Shown: positions 1 to 10,611, numbered from the stretch's first letter. The stretch: DNA of 28,158 nt from Willaertia magna (GCA_902984215.1 CADWAF010000134.1:1-28158), one strand, 5' to 3'. Numbers and translations: made by a program. The notes: generated from the letters alone by a model not told the origin.

Positions 1-42
1 AAAGTCTAAATATGTATAATGGGACAGGAAAAGACTTAATTT

Positions 43-69
43 CCCCCAAACCCAAACCCAACCCAACCC
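43..69 (-). repeat. Telomere-like C-rich tract / predicted G-quadruplex
   Basis: The plus strand reads five C-runs (CCCCC, then four CCC) separated by AAA, AAA, AA and AA. The minus strand therefore has five G-tracts of at least three with 2-3 nt T loops, which satisfies the usual G-quadruplex rule. The unit varies between CCCAAA and CCCAA, like a degenerate telomeric repeat. It lies about 210 nt beyond the stop of the upstream minus-strand gene, so the G-rich form could be in that gene's 3' flank or transcript tail. Confidence 0.6.
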
Positions 70-276
70 AAGAACAGTATATATGTCTTAGTTAAGCATA
101 GTAATACACTAACTACTGTACCAATGTTATTCATCTTACTTTTATCTTATTGTTTCATTATCTTTTAAATAAACCTAATAAATAAAAACATTATAATTAT
201 TATAAACTAAATAATATTATAAAAAACATTATAATTATTATTAAAACTGTACAAAATTTGGTGTTTATTGGCGAAA
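70..276. other. AT-rich 3' flank of the cyclase-like gene
   Basis: No coding potential is seen. An imperfect direct repeat of about 17 nt (core aacattataattatta) occurs near 187-202 and 227-242. This is the probable 3' untranslated/termination region of the minus-strand gene ending at 277. Confidence 0.4.
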
Positions 277-2867
277 CTACTTTTTCATTTCACATTCACA
301 AAGTACAATCAAATTACTCACAACAAAATCATCAGGATTCTTCTCACTAAACTCTCTAAACTTTTCCAAAGCTCTATAATATTTTCCTTCTTCAAACAAC
401 CTATACCCTTCATTATAAACATTCCATTTCCCTTTGGTTTCTTGTTGTTGTAATTCATACATCCATTCTTTTTAATTATAAAAAAGATTACAAAGTAATT
501 CAAAATTTTAATGACTTACCATCCATAGCAATTTCACTACTTTCCCCAAGTTCATAAATTTTGTTTAATTCACATAAATTTAAATCATTTTGTAATGTTA
601 TAACTTCCAAAGGTCTTGTGTAGAAATTAGTTGAGCAGACTTTGTTAGCTCTTTCATTTAAGGTGATAGCAATTTTATATTTATCATTTACCTTAAATAC
701 TTCCGCTAAATTCTTGTAACCCCCTAAGACTGTAAATGCTTTTGAATCATTAGTACCTATATTACCACAAACAACTGTCTCAGTAACAATAGCTATTGGA
801 AGTTCACAATAAAAATTATTCATACTCATGCTTGCATTGTTGTCAGTAACTTTTTTCCACTTTTTCGTCATTTCTTCAAGTTTTTTCTTTAAAAGTTCAG
901 CTGTTTTTGCTGCTTTCAAAACGTGATCTGTTAACGAAATTCCTCCATTAAAAATTAGTGGCAATATTCCATTATCAAAATTGCCAATTTGACTTTTAGA
1001 TGATTTTTCTAATTTTTGAACTACTTCAAACATTTCTGAAATAAAATTAAATAAACTTTGTAAACTAAATTCCCGCAATAATAAATCGAAACTGGCTATT
1101 TTCAATCCTAAAACAGTAATTTCTTTTCTTTCCACTCCCAATTCAAACTTTTGCATTAATGAAGTTAATGGCATAACCTTATTACTCTTTAATGAAGAAT
1201 GGTTGTTACTACTTTCCATAACTTTACCACTCTCCTCCATACCTTCGTCATTCTTTATATTTTCTTCCAATTCAGCTAAAAGAAATCCTGGAATGAAAGC
1301 TCTATATAATTTCATTCTATTAACCATATTTAAGAATGATGTCTGTATTACAGATAGTTCATAAAAGTAAGATCTGTCAATGTTAATTTTATCAAGTTCC
1401 ATATTGGAAACACTTCTCATTGCCTCTAAAAACTTTTGCATTGGCATTTTGAGTGCTAAAATTACACCTGTAGTTAATCCAATTACAACAACCCCTATTG
1501 TTACTACTACTGACACTATTAAAGCTACAATTACCTCACCAACAACTTGCCACTTTGGAATATAAAGAATGAACGTCCAATCAATATCTGTTGCTGTACA
1601 AATTCTTTTTGAAGAAACATAATGTAAAGTAGTTTCAAATATAAAATCTTTGTTGCAACCAACTTTGCGAGATTTAATTGTGGTATTATATATTTCAAAA
1701 ACAGATTTTAATTCTTCTGTTTCCCTTAATTTTTTAAGGGTTGCTGTTTCATAATTCATTTTACTACCTAAGGGAAAACATCAAAAAATTATCACTTAAA
1801 ACTTTCCGAGAATACTTACTAGAAATTACATGCTCAGTCGATGTTTCCAAAAGGACAGCATCTGCTGAACCAAATACAGATACAGAGTCTTTTAACACTT
1901 CAGATAAAGTAAATACCGAAAGATCACCTGCAATGTAAGCAACATTAGTTCCAACTGGTGGCATAAAAGGACACATGAATGGGATATACACAATATTAGG
2001 GAAAAGTGGATCTGCAAAGCTCAATCTTTTCTCATAAATTGTTATTAACAAATAAATAACAAAAGATTACAACTACTACTTACGTCCAAAATGGTCTTCC
2101 AACCCTTGTAACAAACGAATCTACATTAGAAAATTCGTTTCCAGGTGGAAATTGTAACATTGGTGTGTTTTCTCTAACGCAATATTGGTTAAGAAAAAAA
2201 TCTTGGCAAGCGTATAGACTCACCAAAGTAGAGGCGCTTGTCTCTCCATAACTAAATGTGTAAGTCACATTGTCAAACTTGTTTCTAGTTAAGCCTTAAA
2301 AACGTTAAGAAAAAATAGTTAATTATTAATGTACTTACCCAATGTTATTCTCTCATCTCCAATATAAAGAGATTTTAAAGTTGGTTGATATTTAACTTCG
2401 TGGCTATATAATAAATTTAAATGGTGTTCATACTTTGGTACAGTTGATAAAGTTAAATTGAATTCAGATTGAAAAATTCTTGCAATAGCCATCGTAACGT
2501 CCTCTAGCTTTTCGGTTGTTGCCATTACTTGTTGTACCATGTTCGAAAATACCAAATTCTTCGTCTTATTCAAAGTATTAAACACTGATAGTAAGTAATT
2601 ACCAATCCAAAACCCAGAAACGAAAAGGACACAAGATGTAGTAAAAACCAAAACCAATAATACCAAACAAAAACGCATGGATCTATAAAATTTATAGCTT
2701 ACTTCCTCTTCCCTTACTAAGGTCATGTTCTTATTATCAACCGCCTTGCCTGTGTTGCTTCCACTTTTATAGGAGCTAGCGTTGTTAGTTTGATTTTCAT
2801 TAGAGAAAAAACTTTCACTGTGCGCAGATTCAACCATCGTTATCACTTGTGTTTTATTTTTTTGCAA
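277..2867 (-). CDS. Membrane receptor-like protein with Cache-like ectodomain and degenerate class III nucleotidyl cyclase domain
   Basis: Five exons, read on the minus strand: 2867-2339, 2294-2084, 2025-1820, 1767-520 and 467-277. All junctions agree in phase and give 794 aa. Residues 1-65 are cytosolic. A hydrophobic segment at about 67-95 and another at 392-422 bracket an ectodomain of about 300 residues, placed like a dCache sensor. A HAMP-like linker follows, then a cyclase homology domain at about 530-722 recognisable by CGNIGTNDSKAFTVLGGYKN and by the ending FYTRPLEV...IYELGE. A C-terminal TPR-like helix pair (NEGYRLFEEGKYYRALEKF) is encoded by the last exon. The position of the first metal-binding Asp is Lys (LGLKIASF, about residue 538), the GDG loop reads NFDNG, and the transition-state Arg of NLASR is replaced (NLAEVF). 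The protein is therefore probably not an active cyclase. Domain architecture is visible; ligand and partner are unknown. Introns are only 44-58 nt. Confidence 0.8.
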
Positions 2868-2875
2868 TCCTCACT

Positions 2876-3070
2876 ATCGTGTTTGGCGCCATCTGTAAAT
2901 GGGCCAGAGCTGGGCCCTTAGATCGAAAAATACTGTAAACGTATTCCAATACGTTGCCTTGTTTGATTAGGCAAGTTCCTTATAGGACTGGGAAGTGGAC
3001 TGTAGAAAAAGTTCTTCTAGGAAACCCTGCTTATAGGATATTGGGTTCTTTGGCTGCAACGAAAAAGTTC
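2876..3070. ncRNA. GC-rich, hairpin-rich intergenic segment (candidate structured RNA or 5' leader)
   Basis: By hand count 79 of 180 bases (2881-3060) are G or C, far above the flanks. Adjacent perfect stems are seen: GGGCC 2901-2905 with GGCCC 2913-2917; CGTATT 2940-2945 with AATACG 2948-2953; TTGCCT 2954-2959 with AGGCAA 2969-2974; AACCC 3023-3027 with GGGTT 3043-3047. Two short direct repeats, CTTATAGGA (2979, 3030) and GAAAAAGTTCTT (3005, 3061), suggest a degenerate tandem unit of about 50-56 nt. I do not recognise an RNA family (not tRNA, U1-U6, SRP or RNase P by eye). It may instead be the 5' leader or promoter of the cyclase-like gene, which starts at 2867. Confidence 0.3.
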
Positions 3071-5468
3071 TTATTTATTGGCACTGTTTTGTGAAAAGTC
3101 CACACTATGTAACTTTCTGATTGCAATAGTTGCGAAAAGACCAACTAACAAACCAACACTCCAATAATTTGAAATCACATTCCCAACAATTGTTTTTGTC
3201 TTTTCTTCAGAAACCTTATTCTCATGTGAATGAATAGAAGTGGTTGGATCTGCAGCTTTTCTACCATTTCCAAAAAATAAATTGTAAAGCCAAGAAGAAC
3301 TGCAATTCTTTGACTTTTCAAAACAAAAACATTTCTCTCTTCTTTTAGGCGAAAGTGTTTTCTCATTACTACATGTCGGATAAGTCTTTGGTGAAATAAT
3401 AGATGTCTTTGGTAAATAAGTATGGTAATATTCTCCTCCATTCTTCATTTCCATTAATACTTCACTTGGAACATAAAACCACCTTAAATATAAATAGTTT
3501 GGATCAAAACTTTTTAATTCATGACAGTATTCTAATTGGAAATCATCTGACTTCACTAAGTGTTCTGTCTCTACTAAAATCTGTTGCACATCAACCCATA
3601 TTTCATCCATTGTCTTTTTCTTTTCATTTAAACAAGTATTCTTACTATTTAATGTTTGCTCAAACTCAAAATTTCCATTAATAAACTTAACACTCTTTAA
3701 ATTTTTAACAAAACGGTCATGTTGATTTCTGTGTTTCCACTCTTGTGTTGTTGTATCAAATTCATAAAGTGGATAAAACTTATAAGCATGTGTTCCAATG
3801 AAATCTACAGCTTTTAAGATATAATCTATTGTTTCTTCTCTAAAGAAATAATTAATATTTAAACGAGTCCATCCTGGCTTTAGATGAGTTTGTTTGTTAT
3901 AAAGAGCTTTCTTCAAATCCTCTGTAACGTTTGTAAGACCTAATAATTCAACCCCATAGGGCCCAGCACAAGCACATCCACTTCTTGATTGTATACCAAA
4001 TAAATCATTTAAAAGTATTCCAATAAATGAATGATGTAAAAAACTATTCTTGTGACGAACTAATAATGAAAAGAATGGTAATCTTCTAACTTCTGCTGTA
4101 GTTGGTCCTAAAATTACTAAATTTGGATTCTTAGACCAATATTTTACTGCTCTTTCATAATGTGACAATTCAATTCTTTCAATATTTTGTGGTCCTATCT
4201 CACTTTTCAATTTAAAAACAAGAGATGTTCTAATTGAACCAACAATATCTGGAGTACCTCCCTCTTCTCTCTCTTCAATAATTTTAGTATATCTATGTTC
4301 ACTGTGATCAACAAAAACTACAGTTCCTCCTCCAGGATAATGAGGTACATCTATCAATTAAATTATTAACATTATTTTTAAATTAAATATTTTAAACATA
4401 CCATTGTAAAATAAATTTCTTTTTGCCACTAAAACGCCAGGAGTTTGAGGTCCTCCAATAAATTTATGTGGACTAATAAATATTGCATCTAAACTTACAT
4501 CCTCTGCTGGATTCATATCAATATTTACATATGGTGCTGCTCCTGCATAATCAACAAAAGTTTTACAATTGTACTTTTTACAAAGTCTACATAACTTGAC
4601 AACATCAGTTAAAACACCTGTAACATTTGATCCAGCACTAACTGAAGACATTAAAAAGTGATCTTTCTTTGATGAATATTTCTTTAATTCTAATTCAAAA
4701 TGTTCAAAATCAATATTACCATAAGAATCTTCACAAATTTCAATTACCTTAGCACCAAACTCTCTCCAAGGTAAAATATTTGAGTGATGTTCATAAGGTC
4801 CAATAAAAACTAATTGTTGTATTATTTTAATTATTAAATTGTTATATTTAGTGAATGGATAATTAAACGATTGACAAATTTATTATTAGTAGTGATACGT
4901 ACCTATCGTTTGATCCAAAATCTTACCGGCAAGTAAGCATGAAGCCAATAAATTAATAGATGATGTACTTCCACTCCCACTACACAAATAAATTAATAGT
5001 TAAAATATCATTAACAAAATAATGATTAACAACTTACCTAAATACCACTGCATCTTCATTAGTTTTTGCATTTACACATTTAGCTATAATTTCTCTTGCT
5101 TCTTCTCTAAATTGTGTTGTTTGAAACCCTGTAAAAGAAGTTGTCGTGTGTGAATTAGCATAAGTAGTTAAAATATTATTTTGAATAAAATCTTCAATGC
5201 ATTGCAAAGATCTTCCTGAAGCAATATAATCACAATAAATTGAAGGAACAGAAGAATGAAAAGGTGAAGAAAAACAATAATCTCTTCCAATTATATTTTT
5301 TCTAACAGTTTCAATTAATATGTCCGTTCTATTACTAATGATAATATCATTATTAGTTTTTGATTCCACCGGTAGTGATGATGATTCTGAAATATTATCG
5401 GTGTTTTTATTATTACTGTTCAACATCATGCACAATGATGATGAAGTGAAATTATCTAGCATTGCCAT
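3071..5468 (-). CDS. Class V aminotransferase / cysteine desulfurase-like PLP enzyme with C-terminal membrane anchor
   Basis: Four exons: 5468-5038, 4979-4903, 4809-4402 and 4350-3071, giving 731 aa with consistent phases. It has a fold-type I PLP enzyme core. SGSGSTSS (about 144-151) is the phosphate-binding loop, GPYEHHSN (173-180) holds the cofactor-stacking His, FVDYAGAAPY (254-263) carries the Asp that pairs with pyridine N1, and SPHKFIGGPQTPG (282-294) carries the Schiff-base Lys285. SRSGCACAGPYG (about 427-438) has Cys residues in the loop where desulfurases carry the persulfide Cys. Members commonly act on cysteine/selenocysteine or related substrates; the substrate here is not determined. 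The C-terminal extension of roughly 270 residues is unusual: it ends in a hydrophobic stretch (about 700-716, SVGLLVGLFATIAI) followed by Arg-Lys and a short polar tail, as in tail-anchored proteins. The N-terminal 50 residues are Ser/Asn-rich. Confidence 0.85.
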
Positions 5469-5896
5469 TAATAATTATTATTTTGCGATTTATTATTTTG
5501 CAAATTTTTTTGAAATACCAGTTGACATTAAGAAATTTAGGATCGTTACTGTTAAGTTTATTTCGGATGAAAATCTGTTCTAGAATCTATTCACTCTATC
5601 GGAACTCTTTCTGTAGTTTTTCTAGTTTTAAAATGTTTGGAAATAATTTAATGCTCGCAAAACAAATTATTAATATCAAACTAACGTGATTAATATCAAA
5701 CACTTAATTTAGTGTTTGCTGAAAGAAGATGAAAACATGAGCGTTACTTAGGTATTGATACTTTTAATTGTTTGATACATATAATGATTGCTCCGTTTAA
5801 TTTTGTGGATTCAGTCAATAAATTACTGAATCTACTTTCCTTTATCAACAAAGAAGTTTTCACTAATCATCAAAATTTCAAAAAGAAGAAAAAAAA
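5469..5896. promoter_or_regulatory. Divergent intergenic region between the PLP enzyme and C2 genes
   Basis: About 430 nt between two divergent start codons, so it must contain both promoters. It is less AT-extreme than the introns. The last 16 nt before the C2 gene start are almost pure A with a few G, the common start context here. No conserved promoter element or further gene is recognised. Confidence 0.4.
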
Positions 5897-8002
5897 ATGA
5901 TTAGATTAGAATATTATGATAGATTAATAATAACAATACATTCCATTAAAAATGTTGTTCCTATGGATTCTAATGGTTTTTCAGATCCAGTAAGTTTTTA
6001 ATAAATAAATTTTTAAAAATTATTAAATCAAAAATTTTTTTTAAATTAATTTTTTAAATAAAATTTTTAAAACAATAAATTTTAAATAAATTAATTGTTA
6101 AAGTTTGTGACTATTAATTTTGGTGGAATAGAACTATGTACTTCTATAAAAAAGAAAACTTTACAACCGGTTTATGAAGAAACATTTATTTGGATATTAG
6201 ATGATACAAAACAAAAACATTTACCACCGGCTTTTAGAATTGAAAAGAAAAATTTACGGGCAGAAATCCCTACACTTTCTACAACCATAGAAAAAGAAAA
6301 ACGTAAATCACAAACCGGTACCGCAGTTGTAGAAAATCTTTTTCGTTCCCTAAGTTTCTTTCAAAATAAAAAATCGGGAATGGAACTTTACAATATGGTT
6401 GACTTTTCACAAATCATTACAAAAAACATTGTAAACAATTACAATAACAATTACAATCACAATTACAATAACGCTAACAATAGCAGTAACAATAATAATA
6501 ACGAAAAGGGATCCATTTTAAATGAAATTAATAAAGATAAATTAAATGAAATAATATTTACAGTTTGGGATTATGATAGATTAAAAAAGAATGATTTTTG
6601 TGGTGATTTTAAATTATCAATTTTAGATGTTTTAAATTCAGATTCTGGTAAATTTCAATTAAAATTAAATAATGTTGAATCTGGTGAGTTAATTGTAACT
6701 GTTATAATGAAATTTTCAAAATTATGTGATTTTCCAAATGATTTTTCAAATGTCAATCAATCATTATTAAATGAATGTGTAAATAATGAAATATCTTCAT
6801 TACCGCCATTAGAAAGTTTAGAAGAAGATAGATTTTATGCAAATGTAGAAAATACAAATTTTCAAAAAAGTGAAAAGATTAAATATTTGGGAAATATATT
6901 TTATCCTTTAGGTAAGTTTATAAATATTTTTATAAATTTTATGTTTTTATAAACTATTGTAAACAATATTGTAAAACATTTTGTAATCTTTTAAAACAAA
7001 AAGGATGGAAAGTATTAAAAATAGATGAAATGAGATTACTTTTTACTTCACCAACAGAAAGTTATGATCCAGATAATCGTAAAGATTGTATTAAAGTTGA
7101 ATTAGAAGCTGGTGTATTAAATTGTTTTGAAATTTATCAAAATTGTTTTTCTATTTTAAAAAATTTTGAAGATATACCAATTGAAAGTAGTACTAAAATA
7201 GGAAATCATTATTATTCTTTTTTATTTCAATATATGGAAGGAAATTGTAAATTATTTCAATTTGTTTGTGTAGTTGATATTGGTATGTAATTTACAATTA
7301 TTTTTACAATTATTTATTTCTTTAAATATTTGTTACAATTATTTTTATAATTTTAATAACAATTTTAATAACAATTTTAAAAAAGGAAGTGCATGTTTTA
7401 TTGTAATTAGATACATTTCAAATTGTGGATTAAAAAACTTACACATGGTTCACCAATTAGTTTCAAATTCAGAATTTCTAAAAGGAATTGATCTATTAGA
7501 TGTATTATACACAATAATATTTAAAAATTTATGGGTAAGAATACCATTTGGTTTTTTATTACAAAAAGAAGAAGAAAAAATAATTTTATCAAGTCCTTTA
7601 GAATTAAGAAAAAATCATTTAGATAGATTTGAATTTTTACAAATTCCAAAAGTTGAAAATTGTAAAGAAATTTTAGATATGTATTGTAAAAATGCTATAA
7701 TGATTAAAAATATTTCAAATATAGAAGAATTTAGTAAAATTTATTTAACTTCTAATTCTGAAGAAGAAACAAATTTAAAAGTAAAAAGATATTGGTTTCA
7801 AGTATTTTATGAAAATTCAAATTTAATGGAATTTGTAATGATAATTATTGATGAAAATGAAAATACTTTTTTATTTTCTTATTTATCTACATGTGAAGAT
7901 TGTAAACAAGAAAATTTTCCTTACAAAGAATTATTTTTTGAAATGGCAAATCAGATGAAATTTCCAACAAAAGAGGAATTAGAGGATGAATTGGAAAATT
8001 AA
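5897..8002 (+). CDS. C2-domain protein with Asn-rich insert and unrecognised C-terminal region
   Basis: Four exons: 5897-5989, 6104-6911, 7004-7282 and 7386-8002, giving 598 aa. All introns are GT-AG (114, 92 and 103 nt) and phases agree. The N-terminus is a C2 domain: MIRLEYYDRLIITIHSIKNV, then MDSNGFSDPFV with loop-1 Asp24 and Asp30, and further on VWDYDRLKKNDFCGDF with loop-3 Asp187, Asp189 and Asp195. The acidic residues expected for Ca2+-dependent phospholipid binding are therefore kept. Between strands an insert of about 100 residues is basic and ends in an Asn/Tyr tract (about 143-164) encoded near 6430-6500. Residues from about 230 to the end show no family I recognise and no membrane segment. 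A role in calcium-regulated membrane association is inferred from the C2 domain only. The 21-residue exon-1 segment up to the first Asp fits C2 strand 1, supporting the ATG at 5897. Confidence 0.8.
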
Positions 8003-8094
8003 TTTGTAAATAATGTGTAAAATAAAACAAAGGATATTTGGGAAATCAGAAGCAACTAGCAAGAAGCAAGGGAAAAGGAAATTGAGGAGAAGTT

Positions 8095-8098
8095 AAAA
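8095..8098 (-). terminator. RNA polymerase III terminator of tRNA-Leu
   Basis: AAAA on the plus strand is a TTTT run on the minus strand, 5 nt past the discriminator base of tRNA-Leu. Confidence 0.6.
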
Positions 8099-8103
8099 TG
8101 TGC

Positions 8104-8186
8104 TGGTCAGGGTGGGATTTGAACCCACGAACCCATGCGGGATTAGATCTTAAGTCTAACGCGTTTGACCACTCCGCCACCTGACC
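8104..8186 (-). tRNA. tRNA-Leu (anticodon UAA)
   Basis: This is a class II tRNA of 83 nt. The acceptor GGTCAGG pairs fully with CCTGACC, the discriminator is A, and no CCA is encoded. The D-arm is GCGGAGTGGTCAAACGC. The anticodon stem TTAGA/TCTAA closes loop CTTAAGA, so the anticodon is TAA at 8152-8150. A long variable arm follows, and the T-arm holds GGGTTCAAATCCC, the internal B box. No intron. It reads the UUA codon, which is heavily used in this AT-rich gene set. Confidence 0.97.
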
Positions 8187-8271
8187 CGTTCGAAAAAGTT
8201 TGTTTTATCAAATCATTTAACTGTTCCTTTAAACGGGTTGGTGTAAAGCTGTAAAACTTTGCTGGGTTGGC

Positions 8272-8280
8272 AAAATAAAA
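8272..8280 (-). terminator. RNA polymerase III terminator of tRNA-Thr
   Basis: The plus strand AAAATAAAA gives TTTTATTTT on the minus strand, starting 4 nt beyond the tRNA-Thr 3' end. Confidence 0.6.
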
Positions 8281-8283
8281 GTT

Positions 8284-8357
8284 AGGCCTCTATGGGAATC
8301 GAACCCATGACCTCTGTCTTACTAGGACAGCGCATCTGCCGACTGAGCTAAGAGGCC
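8284..8357 (-). tRNA. tRNA-Thr (anticodon AGU)
   Basis: 74 nt. The acceptor GGCCTCT pairs fully with AGAGGCC, with discriminator T. The D-arm is GCTCAGTCGGCAGATGC. The anticodon stem CTGTC/GACAG encloses loop CTAGTAA, so the anticodon is AGT (8323-8321) and A34 is expected to be modified to inosine. The T-arm ATGGG/CCCAT contains the B box GGGTTCGATTCCC. No intron and no encoded CCA. It sits 97 nt from tRNA-Leu in the same orientation, each with its own terminator. Confidence 0.97.
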
Positions 8358-8427
8358 CTCGATGAAGTTACTGAACTAATTGTTTATTTGTCCATCTCTA
8401 TAAATACGTTTAATTTTTTGCTTTACT

Positions 8428-8866
8428 TTAATCTGACAAACCTCTTTTAAATGTTAAAACTTCGTACAACATTTTCCAATCTCCCATAAAGCTCCATAAT
8501 GGATATTTAAAAGTTGCTGGTCTATTTCTTTCAAATACAAAGTGACCTAACCATGCACTAACAATTAATTATTTTAATTATTTTATAAATAACCACAGAC
8601 ATATTATAAATAACCATTTAATCACCCCGCTCAATAATATTTTGTAATTATACTTACCATCCATATCCAAAAATAAATCCTGCAGGTATCATTAATTTAT
8701 AATATTTTAAATAACCTAAAGCTAAAATTACGAATGGTCCTAATCCAGTTCCAAAAACATGTAATAATCTACAAACTGCATTTGAATGTTGACTAATGTA
8801 AAATGGATAAAATTCTTTAAAGCTTGAAAACTGTTTCACGGAAGTAGATGATGAAAGTGCGCTCAT
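8428..8866 (-). CDS. DUF962 / Mpo1-like small membrane protein
   Basis: Two exons, 8866-8658 and 8557-8428, joined at a split Cys codon, give 112 aa. The intron is 100 nt, GTAAGT to TAG. Family motifs are clear. FYPFYISQHSNAVCRLLHVFG opens the domain, two hydrophobic segments follow (GPFVILALGYLKYY and MIPAGFIFGYG), and then AWLGHFVFERNRPATFKYP and LWSFMGDWKM. The conserved His residues (QHSN, LLH, GH) match those of Mpo1-type Fe2+ dioxygenases that act on 2-hydroxy fatty acids. The assignment to that reaction is inference from family; the sequence directly supports DUF962 membership. The protein is short, as in bacterial-type DUF962 members. The desaturase gene next door is also lipid-related, but no functional link is shown. 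Confidence 0.88.
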
Positions 8867-9040
8867 TTTTTCTTATTGATTTTTTTTTTTGATCAAAACG
8901 GTTTTTTTGAAGATGTCAATAATTTTTTATTAGGGAATTAAAAAATTATCCGTGTGTATAATTTACAATGCAATTTAAAACGCTATTAGTTGCAAATAAT
9001 AAAGATGCAAAATTTTATTTAAATTATAATTAAAAATAAT

Positions 9041-10611
9041 TTACTTTTTTAACCAAAATAAAATTCCTGGATATTTTTTATCTCTCTTTAAAACTAAACA
9101 ATCTCTTAATTCTTTAACTAATGAAGTAAAGAATGATTCTTGTTTTGCCTCAACACAATTATAATAATTAAATACCTTCTCATTATCACTTCCTTCCTTA
9201 TTATTATTATTATTATTATTATTAACAACCAATATTGCCTCATCACCATTCTTTTTTGCATATTCTCCACTTAACATTTTCTTTAAATAAATGGTTGCCT
9301 CTTGAGCATGATAAAAAGGTATTTTAGAAAAGATATGATGACAAACATGTGTATCGTGGATATGATGTAATTTTGAATCTAAAATTCTACCTAATAATGA
9401 ATCATGCATTGCTCTATCAATTGTAGAGATCGCTCCTTTTAACCAATTCCATTCATTATCATCAAAATGTGGAATTCTTTCATCAACGTGTTGTAAAAAT
9501 GTAATGGATGTTAAAAAGAAGAAATTTCCCATTAAAGGAATAAAATAGTAAATAAAAACTGTTAAAAAGCCATAAGTTTGAATAAAGAAATTATATAAAA
9601 TAAAACTCCAAATAATTAAACCTAAAACTGATAAATAAATTTTAAAAACTTCACTTTTAGAAAAGATTGGTGAATATGGATAATAATGTGAAGTAAATTT
9701 AAATCCTTTAGAATTATCATTTTCATTATTTTGACATTTGTCTTTTGATGTGTCATTTTCTGTATAAGGTTCATATCTTTTACCTTTAATACAATAAGCA
9801 ACAAAATTTTCTTTCATTGGACCAGAAACATTTAAAAGTAAATGTAATGGCCAACCAATTGTTGTAATGACAATTAAATCAATCATTACTGTAAATGAAT
9901 TCCCTTTAATGGCAATATTTTTTTCTTTAATTTCCTTTTCATCTGAAATTACAGTTTGTGGAACCCAAACTTGATCACGTTCCATACGATTTGTATTTGC
10001 GTGATGAAGACCGTGAGATTTCTTTACAAAATTATTTAAAATTATTTAAAAAAATTATAAAATTATTTAAAATGATAAACAAAAAATTACAAAAAATTAC
10101 TTACTTGCCAAGCAAAGTATGGAACGTATAACATGGTACCAATAATAAATCCATAAATGTCACTAATTAAATCATTTTCACAGAAAGCGTGATGTCCACA
10201 TTCATGTTGTAATACCCATCTATTTTTAAAAATAAATAATAATAAAAAAATAGTTAAATATACTAAATTTTAAAATACTTACAATCCAGTAAATGTGACA
10301 GATTGAAAGATTATATAAAGTAATGCGATAACACTGTAAAGAGACCATTCCAAGATCATATTCCCTCCAAAATTTTCAGTTATCCAATTAGTTGCGCGGG
10401 AAAATAATATCATTGCTAACAAGGCTTGAATGGCATCTAAAGTTACATGTAAAGAACTAGTTAATAAAGAACGATTAAAACAATGGGATGGTATTGCTTT
10501 CTTTAATTGAGATAAAGTGAAAGGAAGTTCTCCATGAAAATGTTCTGCAATTTCACTTGTATTTATTTTACTTGTTGTTGTTGAAGATTGAATGGTGGTG
10601 TCACTAGTCAT
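9041..10611 (-). CDS. Delta-12 type (omega-6) fatty acid desaturase
   Basis: Three exons, 10611-10283, 10219-10105 and 10021-9041, give 474 aa. Introns are 63 and 83 nt. All three His boxes are present: HECGHHAF (from 115), SHGLHHANTN (150-159) and HVCHHIF (373-379). The second box is followed by RMERDQVWVPQ, the ERDxVxVP signature of plant/fungal FAD2/FAD3-type oleoyl desaturases. A further LQHVDERIPHFD matches the family's LQHTHPxLPHYD. Hydrophobic pairs lie at about 82-110, 190-215 and 272-312. It probably inserts the delta-12 double bond in the ER membrane. It is longer than plant FAD2 (about 380 aa) because of a polar loop (about 228-263) and a C-terminal poly-Asn tract (eight Asn, about 416-423, from an ATT repeat near 9200). 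Regiospecificity (delta-12 or delta-15) cannot be fixed by eye. Confidence 0.92.

Noticed and set aside
3175..3441. Minus-strand ORF of 88 codons inside the PLP enzyme gene
   Set aside because: Alternative frame of exon 4; the main frame is continuous and conserved there.
7283..7385. Asn/Phe-rich coding tract (NNNFNNNF) before the last C2-protein exon
   Set aside because: It falls within a GTATGT-AG intron; splicing restores frame and joins VVDI to GSACFIV.
9200..9225. ATT microsatellite as an independent repeat feature
   Set aside because: It encodes the poly-Asn tract of the desaturase in frame and is noted there.
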